Assembly: GCA_038064775.1 (NCBI GenBank)
Contig: JBBTSG010000021.1
Span: forward strand, 1 to 13,216
From: JBBTSG01 sp038064775
GTDB taxonomy: Bacteria; Patescibacteriota; Minisyncoccia; UBA6257; GWB1-50-10
Reading direction: 5' to 3'
DNA length: 13,216 nucleotides
In this document: positions 1 through 6,001 of the stretch, in pieces
Layout of the letters: each line of letters starts with the position of its first letter
How positions within the stretch are numbered: position 1 is the stretch's first letter
Program-made: the position numbers and the translations under genes
The notes under the pieces: model-generated
Databases searched by the model: none
The model's input: only the letters and a program-made list of their open reading frames with translations
What the model was told of the DNA's origin: nothing

Positions 1-311
1 AGTTCCTCAAACACTTAAACTCTTTAATTCTTTATCTTCTTTTGATCCCTTTGATACTTTTGGCAGAGAAAATTTGTTAAACTATATTCGTTAAGGTTAT
101 ATCGGGCGGTCATGGCTTCCTGAGACCTTTTCAGCATGCGTATATTGAGAGTCCGTCCGGTTACGCCTGCCTGCCGGCGGGCAGGGCTTGGCGGAGAGGA
201 TATGCGCATTGTCTAAAAAAAGAAACAACTTGGTGCGTTGCGTTTGCGGAGTTATGCTCCCGAATAAAATACAGCCCAATTTCTTCGCTTTTGTGAGCGA
301 CTAAATAGGCA
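1..311. other. Region without a supported gene, upstream of the DGR template
   Basis: No convincing coding region is seen on either strand; the open frames here are short and match nothing I recognise. A frame without a start codon runs about 149-304 on the plus strand and stops just before the template-like segment. Stops also close the template's own frame at 306-308. A weak promoter-like pair (TTGTTA at 74-79 and TATATC at 98-103) could drive a template RNA, but the match is poor. A GC-rich hairpin lies at 170-185. The target gene of the retroelement may lie to the left of the window. Confidence 0.5.
170..185. repeat. GC-rich palindromic repeat
   Basis: The sequence shows CCTGCC (170-175), a GGCG loop, and GGCAGG (180-185), a perfect six-pair hairpin much richer in GC than its surroundings. 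Short palindromes of this style recur through the window, inside and between genes, and are typical of Parcubacteria-like genomes. Its function is unknown. Confidence 0.6.
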
Positions 312-475
312 GTGGCGTTGATGGCGCGGCGTACAAAAACCAATCGCGACGGCAATCCGAACGTCTTCAAGCTGGAACATAATGAAGATGGTCTGTGGTT
401 GAACAATAACTGGGCGAAGCCCACGAATGAGTGGAATCCCGATAATGAGATTGTGTTCCGTCTCCGAAAGTGTTT
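312..475 (+). other. DGR template repeat (TR) candidate
   Basis: Read on the plus strand this stretch encodes a peptide ending in WNPDNEIVFRLRK, preceded by GLWLNNNW. That is the typical C-terminal end of DGR variable domains of the C-type-lectin/FGE-sulfatase type. It does not end a long protein: an in-frame TAG at 306-308 and other nearby stops separate it from anything upstream, so it is more likely the non-coding template than a variable region. It has adenine-rich AAC/AAT codons at likely variable positions, including three consecutive Asn codons around 402-410, the bases that DGR RTs mutagenise. It sits beside avd and RT genes, as templates do. The exact ends cannot be set without the matching variable repeat, which is not in this window. 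Confidence 0.65.
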
Positions 476-480
476 TCTTT

Positions 481-504
481 CCGCGCTTATATGGCGCGGT
501 TTTT
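481..504 (+). terminator. Hairpin plus T-run after the template (terminator or DGR hairpin)
   Basis: CCGCGC (481-486) pairs perfectly with GCGCGG (494-499) across a 7-nt loop and is followed by TTTTT, the form of an intrinsic terminator for a plus-strand transcript. It lies just after the template segment, where it could end the template RNA. DGRs often have a hairpin just after the variable or template repeat, so that role is also possible. The avd stop codon (487-489, minus strand) falls in the loop. No T-run follows on the minus strand. Confidence 0.6.
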
Positions 505-834
505 CTTTTCCGGGTTTTCCAAACTTTTCTTCCAGCCGCCGAACATTTTCCCGATTTCCTCAAGTTTCACGGCGATATTTTCATATTGTCCGCTTGAGAT
601 AAGTTTTCCTTCCCAAGCGACGGAAATAAGAAATTTTAGAGTGTCCAAAATGAAAATACACTCGGAAATTTTTTCCGATTTTTTCTCTTTCGGAGTAAAA
701 TAAGCGCTATAAGCGAGTTCAAGGAGATCTAGAAATTTATTCTCAATTCGCGAGCCGACAGTGTAACGAGCGCCTTTCGCAATATGTGGAGAAATAACCA
801 TCCAAATCAAATATCCCTCTTTGATCCGATTCAA
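487..834 (-). CDS. avd: DGR accessory variability protein (bAvd-type, four-helix bundle)
   Basis: A 115-residue, mostly helical protein with the Avd signature: ARYTVGSRIENKFLDLLE near the N-terminus (about residues 21-38), a middle helix with LDTLKFLISVAWE, and KLEEIGKMFGGWKKSL near the end. Avd forms a pentameric four-helix-bundle barrel that binds the DGR reverse transcriptase and template RNA and is needed for mutagenic retrohoming. The gene is on the strand opposite to the RT, so they are divergent, and it converges on the template segment. The start is uncertain: the best fit is a TTG at 832-834 giving NRIKEGYLIWM, and no ATG lies upstream before a stop at 895-897. Upstream on this strand is a CT microsatellite, which may have replaced the original start region. 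No Shine-Dalgarno site is seen. Confidence 0.8.
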   Translation of the reverse strand: MNRIKEGYLIWMVISPHIAKGARYTVGSRIENKFLDLLELAYSAYFTPKEKKSEKISECIFILDTLKFLISVAWEGKLISSGQYENIAVKLEEIGKMFGGWKKSLENPEKKNRAI

Positions 835-844
835 GATCGAAGCC

Positions 845-871
845 GAGAGAGAGAGAGAGAGAGAGAGAGAG
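845..871. repeat. (GA)13 dinucleotide microsatellite
   Basis: Thirteen perfect GA units plus a final G lie between the divergent avd and RT genes. On the plus strand, in the RT frame, it reads as alternating Glu-Arg; on the minus strand it reads as Ser-Leu. Unit gain or loss would shift frame by two bases and change promoter spacing, so it is a plausible slippage site. Long dinucleotide repeats are rare in bacteria. Confidence 0.9.
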
Positions 872-890
872 TAAATTTCGGCCGCGCCAT

Positions 891-1105
891 ATTTTTAATA
901 ATATCATCTCCGTGGAAAATTTGCTTGTTTCGTGGCGGGAATTTTTGCGCGGAAAGAGAAAAAGAAAAGATGTCGCGATATTTTCTTTCCGCTTGATGGA
1001 AAATATTCTTGCTTTGCACGAAGCATTAAAGAGTAAAACATACCGGCACGGTTTGTATCGATTTTTTAAAATAAACGATCCGAAGCCGCGTTTCATAAAG
1101 CCGAA
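891..1105 (+). pseudogene. N-terminal piece of the DGR reverse transcriptase, out of frame with the rest
   Basis: In frame with position 912 the sequence reads IFNNIISVENLLVSWREF, then GKRKRKDV, then TYRHGLYRFFKINDPKPRFI. This is the usual N-terminal region of a DGR RT before motif 1. The frame then leaves homology at about 1098 and continues as an unrelated peptide to a stop near 1224. One extra A at about 1098-1100 would join IK to AEVRNRLLHH in the next frame, rebuilding a normal protein. No ATG, GTG or TTG lies in this frame between the stop at 822-824 and the GTG at 912-914, although homology begins at about 891; an ATT at 891-893 is the only nearby candidate. The gene is either decayed, phase-variable, or hit by a sequencing error. 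Confidence 0.7.
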
Positions 1106-1843
1106 GTGCGTAACCGCTTGCTGCATCACGCGATTTATCGAATTTTATATCCGTATTTTGACCGAAAGTTCATTTTTGATTCATATTCCTGCCGTTTCAA
1201 TAAGGGAACGCATCGAGCGATAAACCGCTTTAGAGATTATGTGGCGGTTGTTTCACATAATCACACGCGGAGCGTGTGGGTTTTGAAATGCGACATCAAG
1301 AAATTTTTCGCGAGCATCAACCACAAAATTTTAAAGAACATTCTAAAAAAGCACATTGAAGATAAGAACATTATTTGGCTTTTTAATAAAATTATAGACA
1401 GCTTTCACGGGAAAGATAATGTCGGGGTTGGTTTGCCGCTCGGTAATCTTACGAGCCAGCTTCTTGTAAATATTTATATGAACGAGTTTGACCAATTTCT
1501 CAAACGGACGTTGAAGATTCATTACTGCGTTCGTTACGCCGATGATTTTGTAATTTTGCATGAAAGCAAGGAATGTTTAGAAAATCTCATTCCGAAAATT
1601 TCCAATTATCTTGAAACAGAGTTGAAACTTTCGCTTCATCCAAGCAAGGTTTTTATAAAAACATTTGCTTCCGGCGTTGATTTTTTAGGTTGGGTTCACT
1701 TTCCATATCGTCGGGTGTTGCGGACGTCTACCAAAAAAAGAATATTAAAGCTACTTAAACGAAAAGCTTCGCCGGAAATTTTAACGTCATATTCCGGCTT
1801 GCTTTCGCACGGAGACGCTTACGAACTTTTTCAAAGTTTATAA
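1106..1843 (+). CDS. DGR reverse transcriptase (main part, downstream of a frameshift)
   Basis: This 245-residue frame holds nearly all of the RT fold. In order: VRNRLLHHAI (motif 1, residues 1-10), FIFDSYSCRFNKGTHRAI (22-39), catalytic KCDIKKFFASI with Asp63, LPLGNLTSQ (110-118), YADD (144-147), LSLHPSKVFI, and GVDFLGW. The LGNLTSQ form, in place of the QGxxxSP seen in group II intron and retron RTs, marks the DGR family, whose enzymes copy a template RNA with mutations at adenines. The GTG at 1106 is only the first in-frame start after the break; the true protein begins near 891 and would total about 317 residues. The end is a little short of the usual C-terminus and overlaps the convergent glycosyltransferase gene by 13 bp. 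If the frameshift is real the enzyme is probably inactive, because the fingers region is lost. Confidence 0.88.
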   Translation: MRNRLLHHAIYRILYPYFDRKFIFDSYSCRFNKGTHRAINRFRDYVAVVSHNHTRSVWVLKCDIKKFFASINHKILKNILKKHIEDKNIIWLFNKIIDSFHGKDNVGVGLPLGNLTSQLLVNIYMNEFDQFLKRTLKIHYCVRYADDFVILHESKECLENLIPKISNYLETELKLSLHPSKVFIKTFASGVDFLGWVHFPYRRVLRTSTKKRILKLLKRKASPEILTSYSGLLSHGDAYELFQSL

Positions 1844-3741
1844 ATAAAAATTGAGGTGCCGGCGCGGAAGTCGGGAGCGGGAATTTCGCCTAGTCCGCCA
1901 GTTGGCGGACGCAAATCTTTTAGCCAAGAATATTCATCATTTGGATTTCGGTTCACAGTTCCGCCAATTTTTCCCACGGCGCTTTCAAGTATATTTACAG
2001 AGACTGCAAGCCATTCAATCTTTTGGACTTGTCCTGAGCTTGCTTGCCCTGAGTTTTGTCGAAGGGTCGAAGGGCTTCCTTGCGCCGAAGACCAATTTTC
2101 CGCTACATTTTCACCAAGATAATATTTAGGATTGCCACCGCCGAAGTAATCAACCGCAATTTTTTTAATATTATTTTCGAGAACGAATTGCTTTAATCTC
2201 CCTAAATCCTGCCCCCAATCGTAATTTGAATCAGTGACGTAATGATAGCCGCCCCAAACGCCGCCCGCGGCCTCATTAAAATAAGAAAGAAAATAAGGAT
2301 AAGTAATCACAGTTTCAATAATAAGCCAAAGTAGAAAGCCAAAAATTAAGCATATTTTTATTGATTTTTTCGCTATTTCACCGATCATCGTGAAAAATTT
2401 CCTGAAAATTCCGGTTGAATCGTGAGCCTCACCTTGAAACCAATTTTTTAGCGCGCTCGCGGTCAAAATGTAGATAAATGGAAAGGTCGGCAAAAGGTGG
2501 CGGATGCCGATATTCAAAGGACTTTTCATGCTGTAAGCCCAATAAATAATCACAAAAAGCAGCATCGAAAACTCCGGATAATGCGTGCCAAGGTAATCGA
2601 GGAAAGTTTTTGTTTTTTCTTGAATATCTTTAAAAGGATTTTTGATTTTGCGGAAAACGTTTTTCACGGCAAAAAAGGCGCCAATCAAAATTAAAATAAG
2701 TGTTGGTAGCGATTCTTTCATAAGAAATACAAGCGGGAAATAACCCCTTGAGCCGGTGTTAGAAACTTCGCCTAAGAAATAACTGGTATTACCACCCGCC
2801 GAACGTTCTAGAACCATTAGTAATCCTAAAAGGTATTCGCCAAACGGTCGGAAGATTTTACTTGCGATTAGCCAAAGATCAATATTTGCTAAAAATCGAG
2901 GTGTAAATGAAGTGAGAATTATTGTGGCGTCGGATAATTGTTTTGTCGTTGGTTCATTAAAAATCAAAACAAAGTAGACGGTATAGATAAGCGCGGAGCC
3001 AATAAGAAAAATTAAAATGAGCGAGCGGAAATAGAACCGCCATTGTTTGCCGCCTAGAGAATTTGTTCCAGCGTAAATTAAAGCGAGAATAACAAAAAAA
3101 GGAATGAGCAAAGCGTTTGAAAATTTCATAAGTTCCGCGATGCCCAAACCAAGGCCGGCAAAAATTAAATTGCGGTTTGTTGAATGATTAAGAAATTTTA
3201 AAAATAAATAAGTGGCGAAAATAACGCCGAAGGTGGCGCCGATATCGGTTGTGACGTAATGACCGTGAGCAAGAACAGTCGGTGAAAAACTAAAAAGAAC
3301 AGTCGGCAGAAGCGCCCAAAAATTTCCCAAAAGTTCCCGCGACCAAATATAAATTAAAATAATCGTAAGAAGCGTGAGAATTATCGGGAAAAAGCGCGCA
3401 AACTTAACAACTTTTAGAGCGTCATTCCCCGCGTCGTATAGAAATTTCGCGCCAAAATCCCACTGACTGTTTATATCTGTTTTCCAGGATCTGTCTTCGG
3501 TTGGCAACTTTAAATCAAGCGCGAGGAGCGGCAAGGCCGAAAGTGCTTTTACAAGCGGAGGATGTTCTGGATTTAACCGGTAATCAAGCATTTTTACGTA
3601 GGTAAAGCCGGCGGGAATATGCGCCAATTCGTCCATAATCACTGAGTCACTTTTCGCCGCGCCCCACATTAGAGAAAAAGCAGTGGCAAGAATTGCGATA
3701 AGAATAATTATTGGCGTCGCGTTATAAATTTTTTTGAGCAT
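1831..3741 (-). CDS. GT39/PMT-family membrane glycosyltransferase
   Basis: A 636-residue polytopic membrane protein. An N-terminal membrane segment is followed by MDELAHIPAG (Asp37-Glu38, the acidic pair of the first outer loop of PMT/ArnT-like enzymes) and EHPPLVK (59-65), then many hydrophobic segments to about residue 490. An outer domain follows with YDWGQDLGRLKQF. Members move sugars from polyprenyl-phosphate donors to proteins or lipids on the outer face of the membrane, so the likely role is surface glycosylation; the acceptor is unknown. The C-terminal domain carries two low-complexity in-frame insertions: about residues 555-570 (STLRQNSGQASSGQ) and about 608-625 (RPPTGGLGEIPAP), both matching palindromic DNA repeats. 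The gene faces the RT and overlaps it by 13 bp. The ATG at 3739-3741 leads straight into the first membrane segment. Confidence 0.85.
   Translation of the reverse strand: MLKKIYNATPIIILIAILATAFSLMWGAAKSDSVIMDELAHIPAGFTYVKMLDYRLNPEHPPLVKALSALPLLALDLKLPTEDRSWKTDINSQWDFGAKFLYDAGNDALKVVKFARFFPIILTLLTIILIYIWSRELLGNFWALLPTVLFSFSPTVLAHGHYVTTDIGATFGVIFATYLFLKFLNHSTNRNLIFAGLGLGIAELMKFSNALLIPFFVILALIYAGTNSLGGKQWRFYFRSLILIFLIGSALIYTVYFVLIFNEPTTKQLSDATIILTSFTPRFLANIDLWLIASKIFRPFGEYLLGLLMVLERSAGGNTSYFLGEVSNTGSRGYFPLVFLMKESLPTLILILIGAFFAVKNVFRKIKNPFKDIQEKTKTFLDYLGTHYPEFSMLLFVIIYWAYSMKSPLNIGIRHLLPTFPFIYILTASALKNWFQGEAHDSTGIFRKFFTMIGEIAKKSIKICLIFGFLLWLIIETVITYPYFLSYFNEAAGGVWGGYHYVTDSNYDWGQDLGRLKQFVLENNIKKIAVDYFGGGNPKYYLGENVAENWSSAQGSPSTLRQNSGQASSGQVQKIEWLAVSVNILESAVGKIGGTVNRNPNDEYSWLKDLRPPTGGLGEIPAPDFRAGTSIFIYKL
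1893..1910. repeat. Palindromic repeat inside the glycosyltransferase gene
   Basis: GTCCGCCA (1893-1900) and TGGCGGAC (1903-1910) form a perfect eight-pair hairpin with a 2-nt loop. It is read in frame as the Pro-Pro-Thr-Gly-Gly stretch near the protein's end. The TCCGCC...GGCGGA core matches the first hairpin of the elements inside dnaK and dnaJ. Confidence 0.65.
2031..2076. repeat. CTGAG...GTCGAAG-type dispersed repeat inside the glycosyltransferase gene
   Basis: CCCTGAGTTTTGTCGAAGGG (2047-2066) is preceded by a partial copy, TCCTGAGCTTG (2032-2042), and followed by a second TCGAAGGG. This motif belongs to a repeat style common in many bacterial genomes. On the gene's strand it encodes STLRQNSGQASSGQ, out of keeping with the rest of the domain, so it is probably an insertion. 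A related copy lies before dnaK at 5951-5974. Confidence 0.6.
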
Positions 3742-3792
3742 TTTTTATTAAGTGGGAGACAGAAATGTTATGATATTATTATATCAAAGGAT

Positions 3793-4593
3793 ATGAATGG
3801 GAATAAATCAGCACGACGGCCGCCTTTCGGCTTCACTTTAGTAGAAGTTCTTGTTTACGCTATTATTTTTGCGATTACCGCCGGTTTACTTGTGAGTGTT
3901 TTAACTATTGTGACAAGAACACAAGTAAAACAAACTTCGGCGAACGAATTAAACGATCAACTTTCTTTTGTCGCCTCAACTATTCAGCAATTAGTTCGGC
4001 AGGCGAGCGAAATTGGAAATGACCCCGGCGTTGCGAGCACGACTTTAATTTTACGAACGTCTTCTTCTTCACTTGATAAAACTTTTATTTACGCGAGTGG
4101 CACCACGCTTTATTTAGAGCAAGGATCGGCTTCTGTTGGTTTAGGAACGGCTGTTCCGCTCACAAGTGAAAAAGTCAGCGTCAATAATTTCTCTATCACT
4201 AAATACGAAAATCCGGGCGGTTTAGCCGTTGTTCAAGTTAATTTAACGTTAACTTCTGTTAACGCTAATCCGCAGAATCAAATTAGCCGTGTTTGGCAAA
4301 GCGCGATTGCTCGGGTAACAGCCGCGACTTTCGATTCGGGAATTCTTCCAAACGCCGGCAATAGTTTTGATATTGGCGGTATTACCAAAGAATGGCGGAA
4401 CGGTTATTTTTTAGGGACAATCGGCATTGGTACTTCTCCGATTGCAGGAGCTGGAATCAAATCAACTCAAGATTTACAAATTACCAATTCTGCCGAAGGT
4501 TTGGTTTTAACAAGGCCTGACGGCCAATGTGGGCGGATTACTTTAAACGCGAGCGGTAATTTAGCCACCAGTTCGCCTTTTACCTGTCCCTAG
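3793..4593 (+). CDS. Type IV pilin-like protein with prepilin cleavage/methylation motif
   Basis: A 266-residue protein that starts with a short basic leader and the prepilin peptidase site PPFG|FTLVEVLVY: cleavage after Gly13, Glu18 at mature position +5, followed by a hydrophobic helix to about residue 37. It should be processed by PilD and placed in the membrane or in a type IV pilus or pseudopilus. The long middle (40-180) is Ser/Thr-rich and beta-like. The C-terminal third (WRNGYFLGTIGIGTSP, then GLVLTRPDGQCGRITL and FTCP) resembles repeat-rich fibre ends and has two cysteines that could form a disulfide. It is divergent from the glycosyltransferase, with 51 bp between them. An AAAGG lies only 2 nt before the ATG, too close for a normal ribosome site. 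Confidence 0.8.
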   Translation: MNGNKSARRPPFGFTLVEVLVYAIIFAITAGLLVSVLTIVTRTQVKQTSANELNDQLSFVASTIQQLVRQASEIGNDPGVASTTLILRTSSSSLDKTFIYASGTTLYLEQGSASVGLGTAVPLTSEKVSVNNFSITKYENPGGLAVVQVNLTLTSVNANPQNQISRVWQSAIARVTAATFDSGILPNAGNSFDIGGITKEWRNGYFLGTIGIGTSPIAGAGIKSTQDLQITNSAEGLVLTRPDGQCGRITLNASGNLATSSPFTCP

Positions 4594-4628
4594 ATTATTA
4601 GCGCTTGACAGGTGAGATTGCTAATAAT
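4594..4628 (+). promoter_or_regulatory. CIRCE operator (HrcA binding site)
   Basis: A perfect 9-bp inverted repeat (ATTATTAGC at 4594-4602, GCTAATAAT at 4620-4628) contains the CIRCE layout. The left half-site TTAGCGCTT (4598-4606) and right half-site GATTGCTAA (4616-4624) are separated by exactly 9 nt, against the consensus TTAGCACTC-N9-GAGTGCTAA. It lies directly before hrcA. HrcA binding here should block the overlapping promoter at normal temperature. Confidence 0.88.
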
Positions 4629-4633
4629 AAACT
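4605..4633 (+). promoter_or_regulatory. Sigma70-type promoter of the hrcA-grpE-dnaK-dnaJ operon
   Basis: A perfect -35 TTGACA (4605-4610) lies within the CIRCE spacer and a TAAACT -10 (4628-4633) follows after 17 nt. The predicted transcript start is at about 4640, one or two bases before the hrcA ATG, so the message would be leaderless. Operator and promoter overlap fully. Confidence 0.72.
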
Positions 4634-4641
4634 ATCTTTAA

Positions 4642-5337
4642 ATGATTAAAGAACGGACTAGATTTATTCTCGAAACCGCCGTTAAGGATTTTATTAAGCA
4701 CGGCCGGCCAATTACTTCAGAACATCTTTACGAAGCTTACGATTTTGGCATTAAGCCGGCGATGATTCGTTGGGAGCTTAATGATTTAAGTGAAAACGGT
4801 TTCTTAACTCAGCTTCATCATTCTGGTGGCCGCGTTCCCACCGACCGAGCTTATCGTTTTTTAGTGGATGAATTTCTTTCAGAAGAAATTGGCAGTGAAG
4901 AAATTTCACAAGGATTTGATCAAATGGTTAAAACTTTCACGAAGGGCCGCCGTAAAAATTTTATTGAAGAAGTAGCTAACTATTTGAAAATAATGAGCGT
5001 AGGTTACGAACCGGCAGGCGTTAATTTTTATGAGAGCGGTCTTGATCGGCTTTTAAGCGAACTAGAAATTGCGGAAAAAGAAGAGCTTGTCCGAGTGGTG
5101 CGGGATATTGAATCACTTGAAAACCGTTTAATGAATTTTGAACTTGCTGAAAACGAACCAAGCGTTTTTATTGGTCAGAACCAACTTATAAAAAGCGACC
5201 ACCTTTCCTTAATAGTTGAAAACTTTGTTGATAGAGACAAAAATTTTCTTTTAATCGCAATTGGTCCAAAACGAATGGATTATCGGAAATCGCTAAAATT
5301 ATTCAGGGTTTTCGGCAATTCGTTAAGTAATATTTAA
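4642..5337 (+). CDS. hrcA: Heat-inducible transcription repressor HrcA (short form)
   Basis: The N-terminus is the HrcA winged-helix domain (residues 1-60), ending in the family signature GRVPTDRAYRFLVDEF (63-78). The far C-terminus, IAIGPKRMDYRKSLKLFRVF, matches the usual HrcA ending. At 231 residues it is about 110 shorter than the common form (around 340), so the middle of the ligand-sensing and dimer domain is reduced. HrcA represses the dnaK operon by binding CIRCE; active HrcA normally depends on chaperonin GroEL folding. It is the first gene after a CIRCE site and ends 2 bp before grpE. No Shine-Dalgarno is present, in line with a leaderless transcript. Confidence 0.9.
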   Translation: MIKERTRFILETAVKDFIKHGRPITSEHLYEAYDFGIKPAMIRWELNDLSENGFLTQLHHSGGRVPTDRAYRFLVDEFLSEEIGSEEISQGFDQMVKTFTKGRRKNFIEEVANYLKIMSVGYEPAGVNFYESGLDRLLSELEIAEKEELVRVVRDIESLENRLMNFELAENEPSVFIGQNQLIKSDHLSLIVENFVDRDKNFLLIAIGPKRMDYRKSLKLFRVFGNSLSNI

Positions 5338-5339
5338 AC

Positions 5340-5876
5340 ATGACTGAAAATAATCAAAATAAAAAAGTTGTTAACAGCGATATTAAAAAAGAAATCCAAG
5401 AAACGGAAGGGCTGGAAGCTTTAAAAGAAAAACTCGAAAAATGCGAAAAACAAAGCCAGGAATATTTAGATGGTTGGAAACGAGCCAAAGCAGATTTCTT
5501 AAACTATAAAAAGGAAGAAACGGCACGACTAGAAAATTTTATTAAGTTCAGCAACGAATCACTGCTTCATGAATTAATAAATGTTTTGGATAGTTTTGAA
5601 CTTTCTCGGCTTTCTGCGAAGAACGAAAAAGAAGGAAAAGAAATGATGATTATTTTTTCTCAATTTCAAAATATTTTACGGAGATTCGGGCTTGAAAAAA
5701 TACCGATTAAGATTGGCAGTGAATTCGATCCAGGTTTAGCGGAAGCGGTTTCTGAAGTAGATTCTGACAAAGCCGCTCATGCCGTGGTAGAAGAAGTAAG
5801 CAGCGGCTACGCTCTAAACGGTAAGATTATCAGGCCAGCAAAAGTAAAAATATCAAAAGGTCAATCCATTAAATAA
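5340..5876 (+). CDS. grpE: Nucleotide exchange factor GrpE
   Basis: A 178-residue protein with a charged, coiled-coil N-terminal half (about residues 15-75, including GWKRAKADFLNYKKEE) and a C-terminal beta domain with PIKIGSEFDPGLAEAV and GYALNGKIIRPAKVKIS. GrpE is a dimer that opens the DnaK nucleotide site to release ADP in the folding cycle. The gene starts 2 bp after the hrcA stop, so the two are probably translated together. It is followed by a 125-bp spacer with palindromic repeats before dnaK, which may affect the dnaK level. Confidence 0.95.
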   Translation: MTENNQNKKVVNSDIKKEIQETEGLEALKEKLEKCEKQSQEYLDGWKRAKADFLNYKKEETARLENFIKFSNESLLHELINVLDSFELSRLSAKNEKEGKEMMIIFSQFQNILRRFGLEKIPIKIGSEFDPGLAEAVSEVDSDKAAHAVVEEVSSGYALNGKIIRPAKVKISKGQSIK

Positions 5877-6001
5877 TTTCAGGTCTTCGATTCCGAGTCT
5901 CAGATTTTCTGATTCAGAGAATCATCAGATTCGATGAACTCGAGGAGATTGATACTGAACAAAGTCGAAGTATCAAAATAAAAAATAAAAATATTAAAAA
6001 A
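5877..6001. repeat. Palindromic repeats in the grpE-dnaK spacer
   Basis: Two repeat units fill the spacer. An imperfect stem of about 20 bp spans 5893-5943 (arms beginning CGAGT and ending AACTCG). A second hairpin has GATACT (5951-5956) and AGTATC (5969-5974) around a GTCGAAG core related to the repeat in the glycosyltransferase gene. An A-rich run follows to the dnaK ATG. No T-run follows either hairpin, so these are not clear terminators; they could stabilise or process the operon message. Confidence 0.6.

Noticed and set aside
312..602. Small plus-strand protein covering the template segment
   Set aside because: Only the end of a variable domain is present, with stops just upstream and a terminator-like hairpin inside; the last part is antisense to avd. 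A non-coding template fits better.
845..871. Microsatellite as a CRISPR or tandem-gene repeat
   Set aside because: A plain dinucleotide run without spacers; no array structure.
743..1129. Long minus-strand open frame through the CT repeat
   Set aside because: It is antisense to the RT and in another frame from avd; its Ser-Leu run is just the microsatellite and the rest matches no family.
1851..2129. Plus-strand open frames opposite the glycosyltransferase end
   Set aside because: They are antisense to a well-supported gene, and their odd composition comes from the palindromic repeats.
3742..3792. Bidirectional promoter between the glycosyltransferase and pilin genes
   Set aside because: A TATTAT/TATAAT box is present, but no convincing -35 was found on either strand, so it is not listed as a feature.
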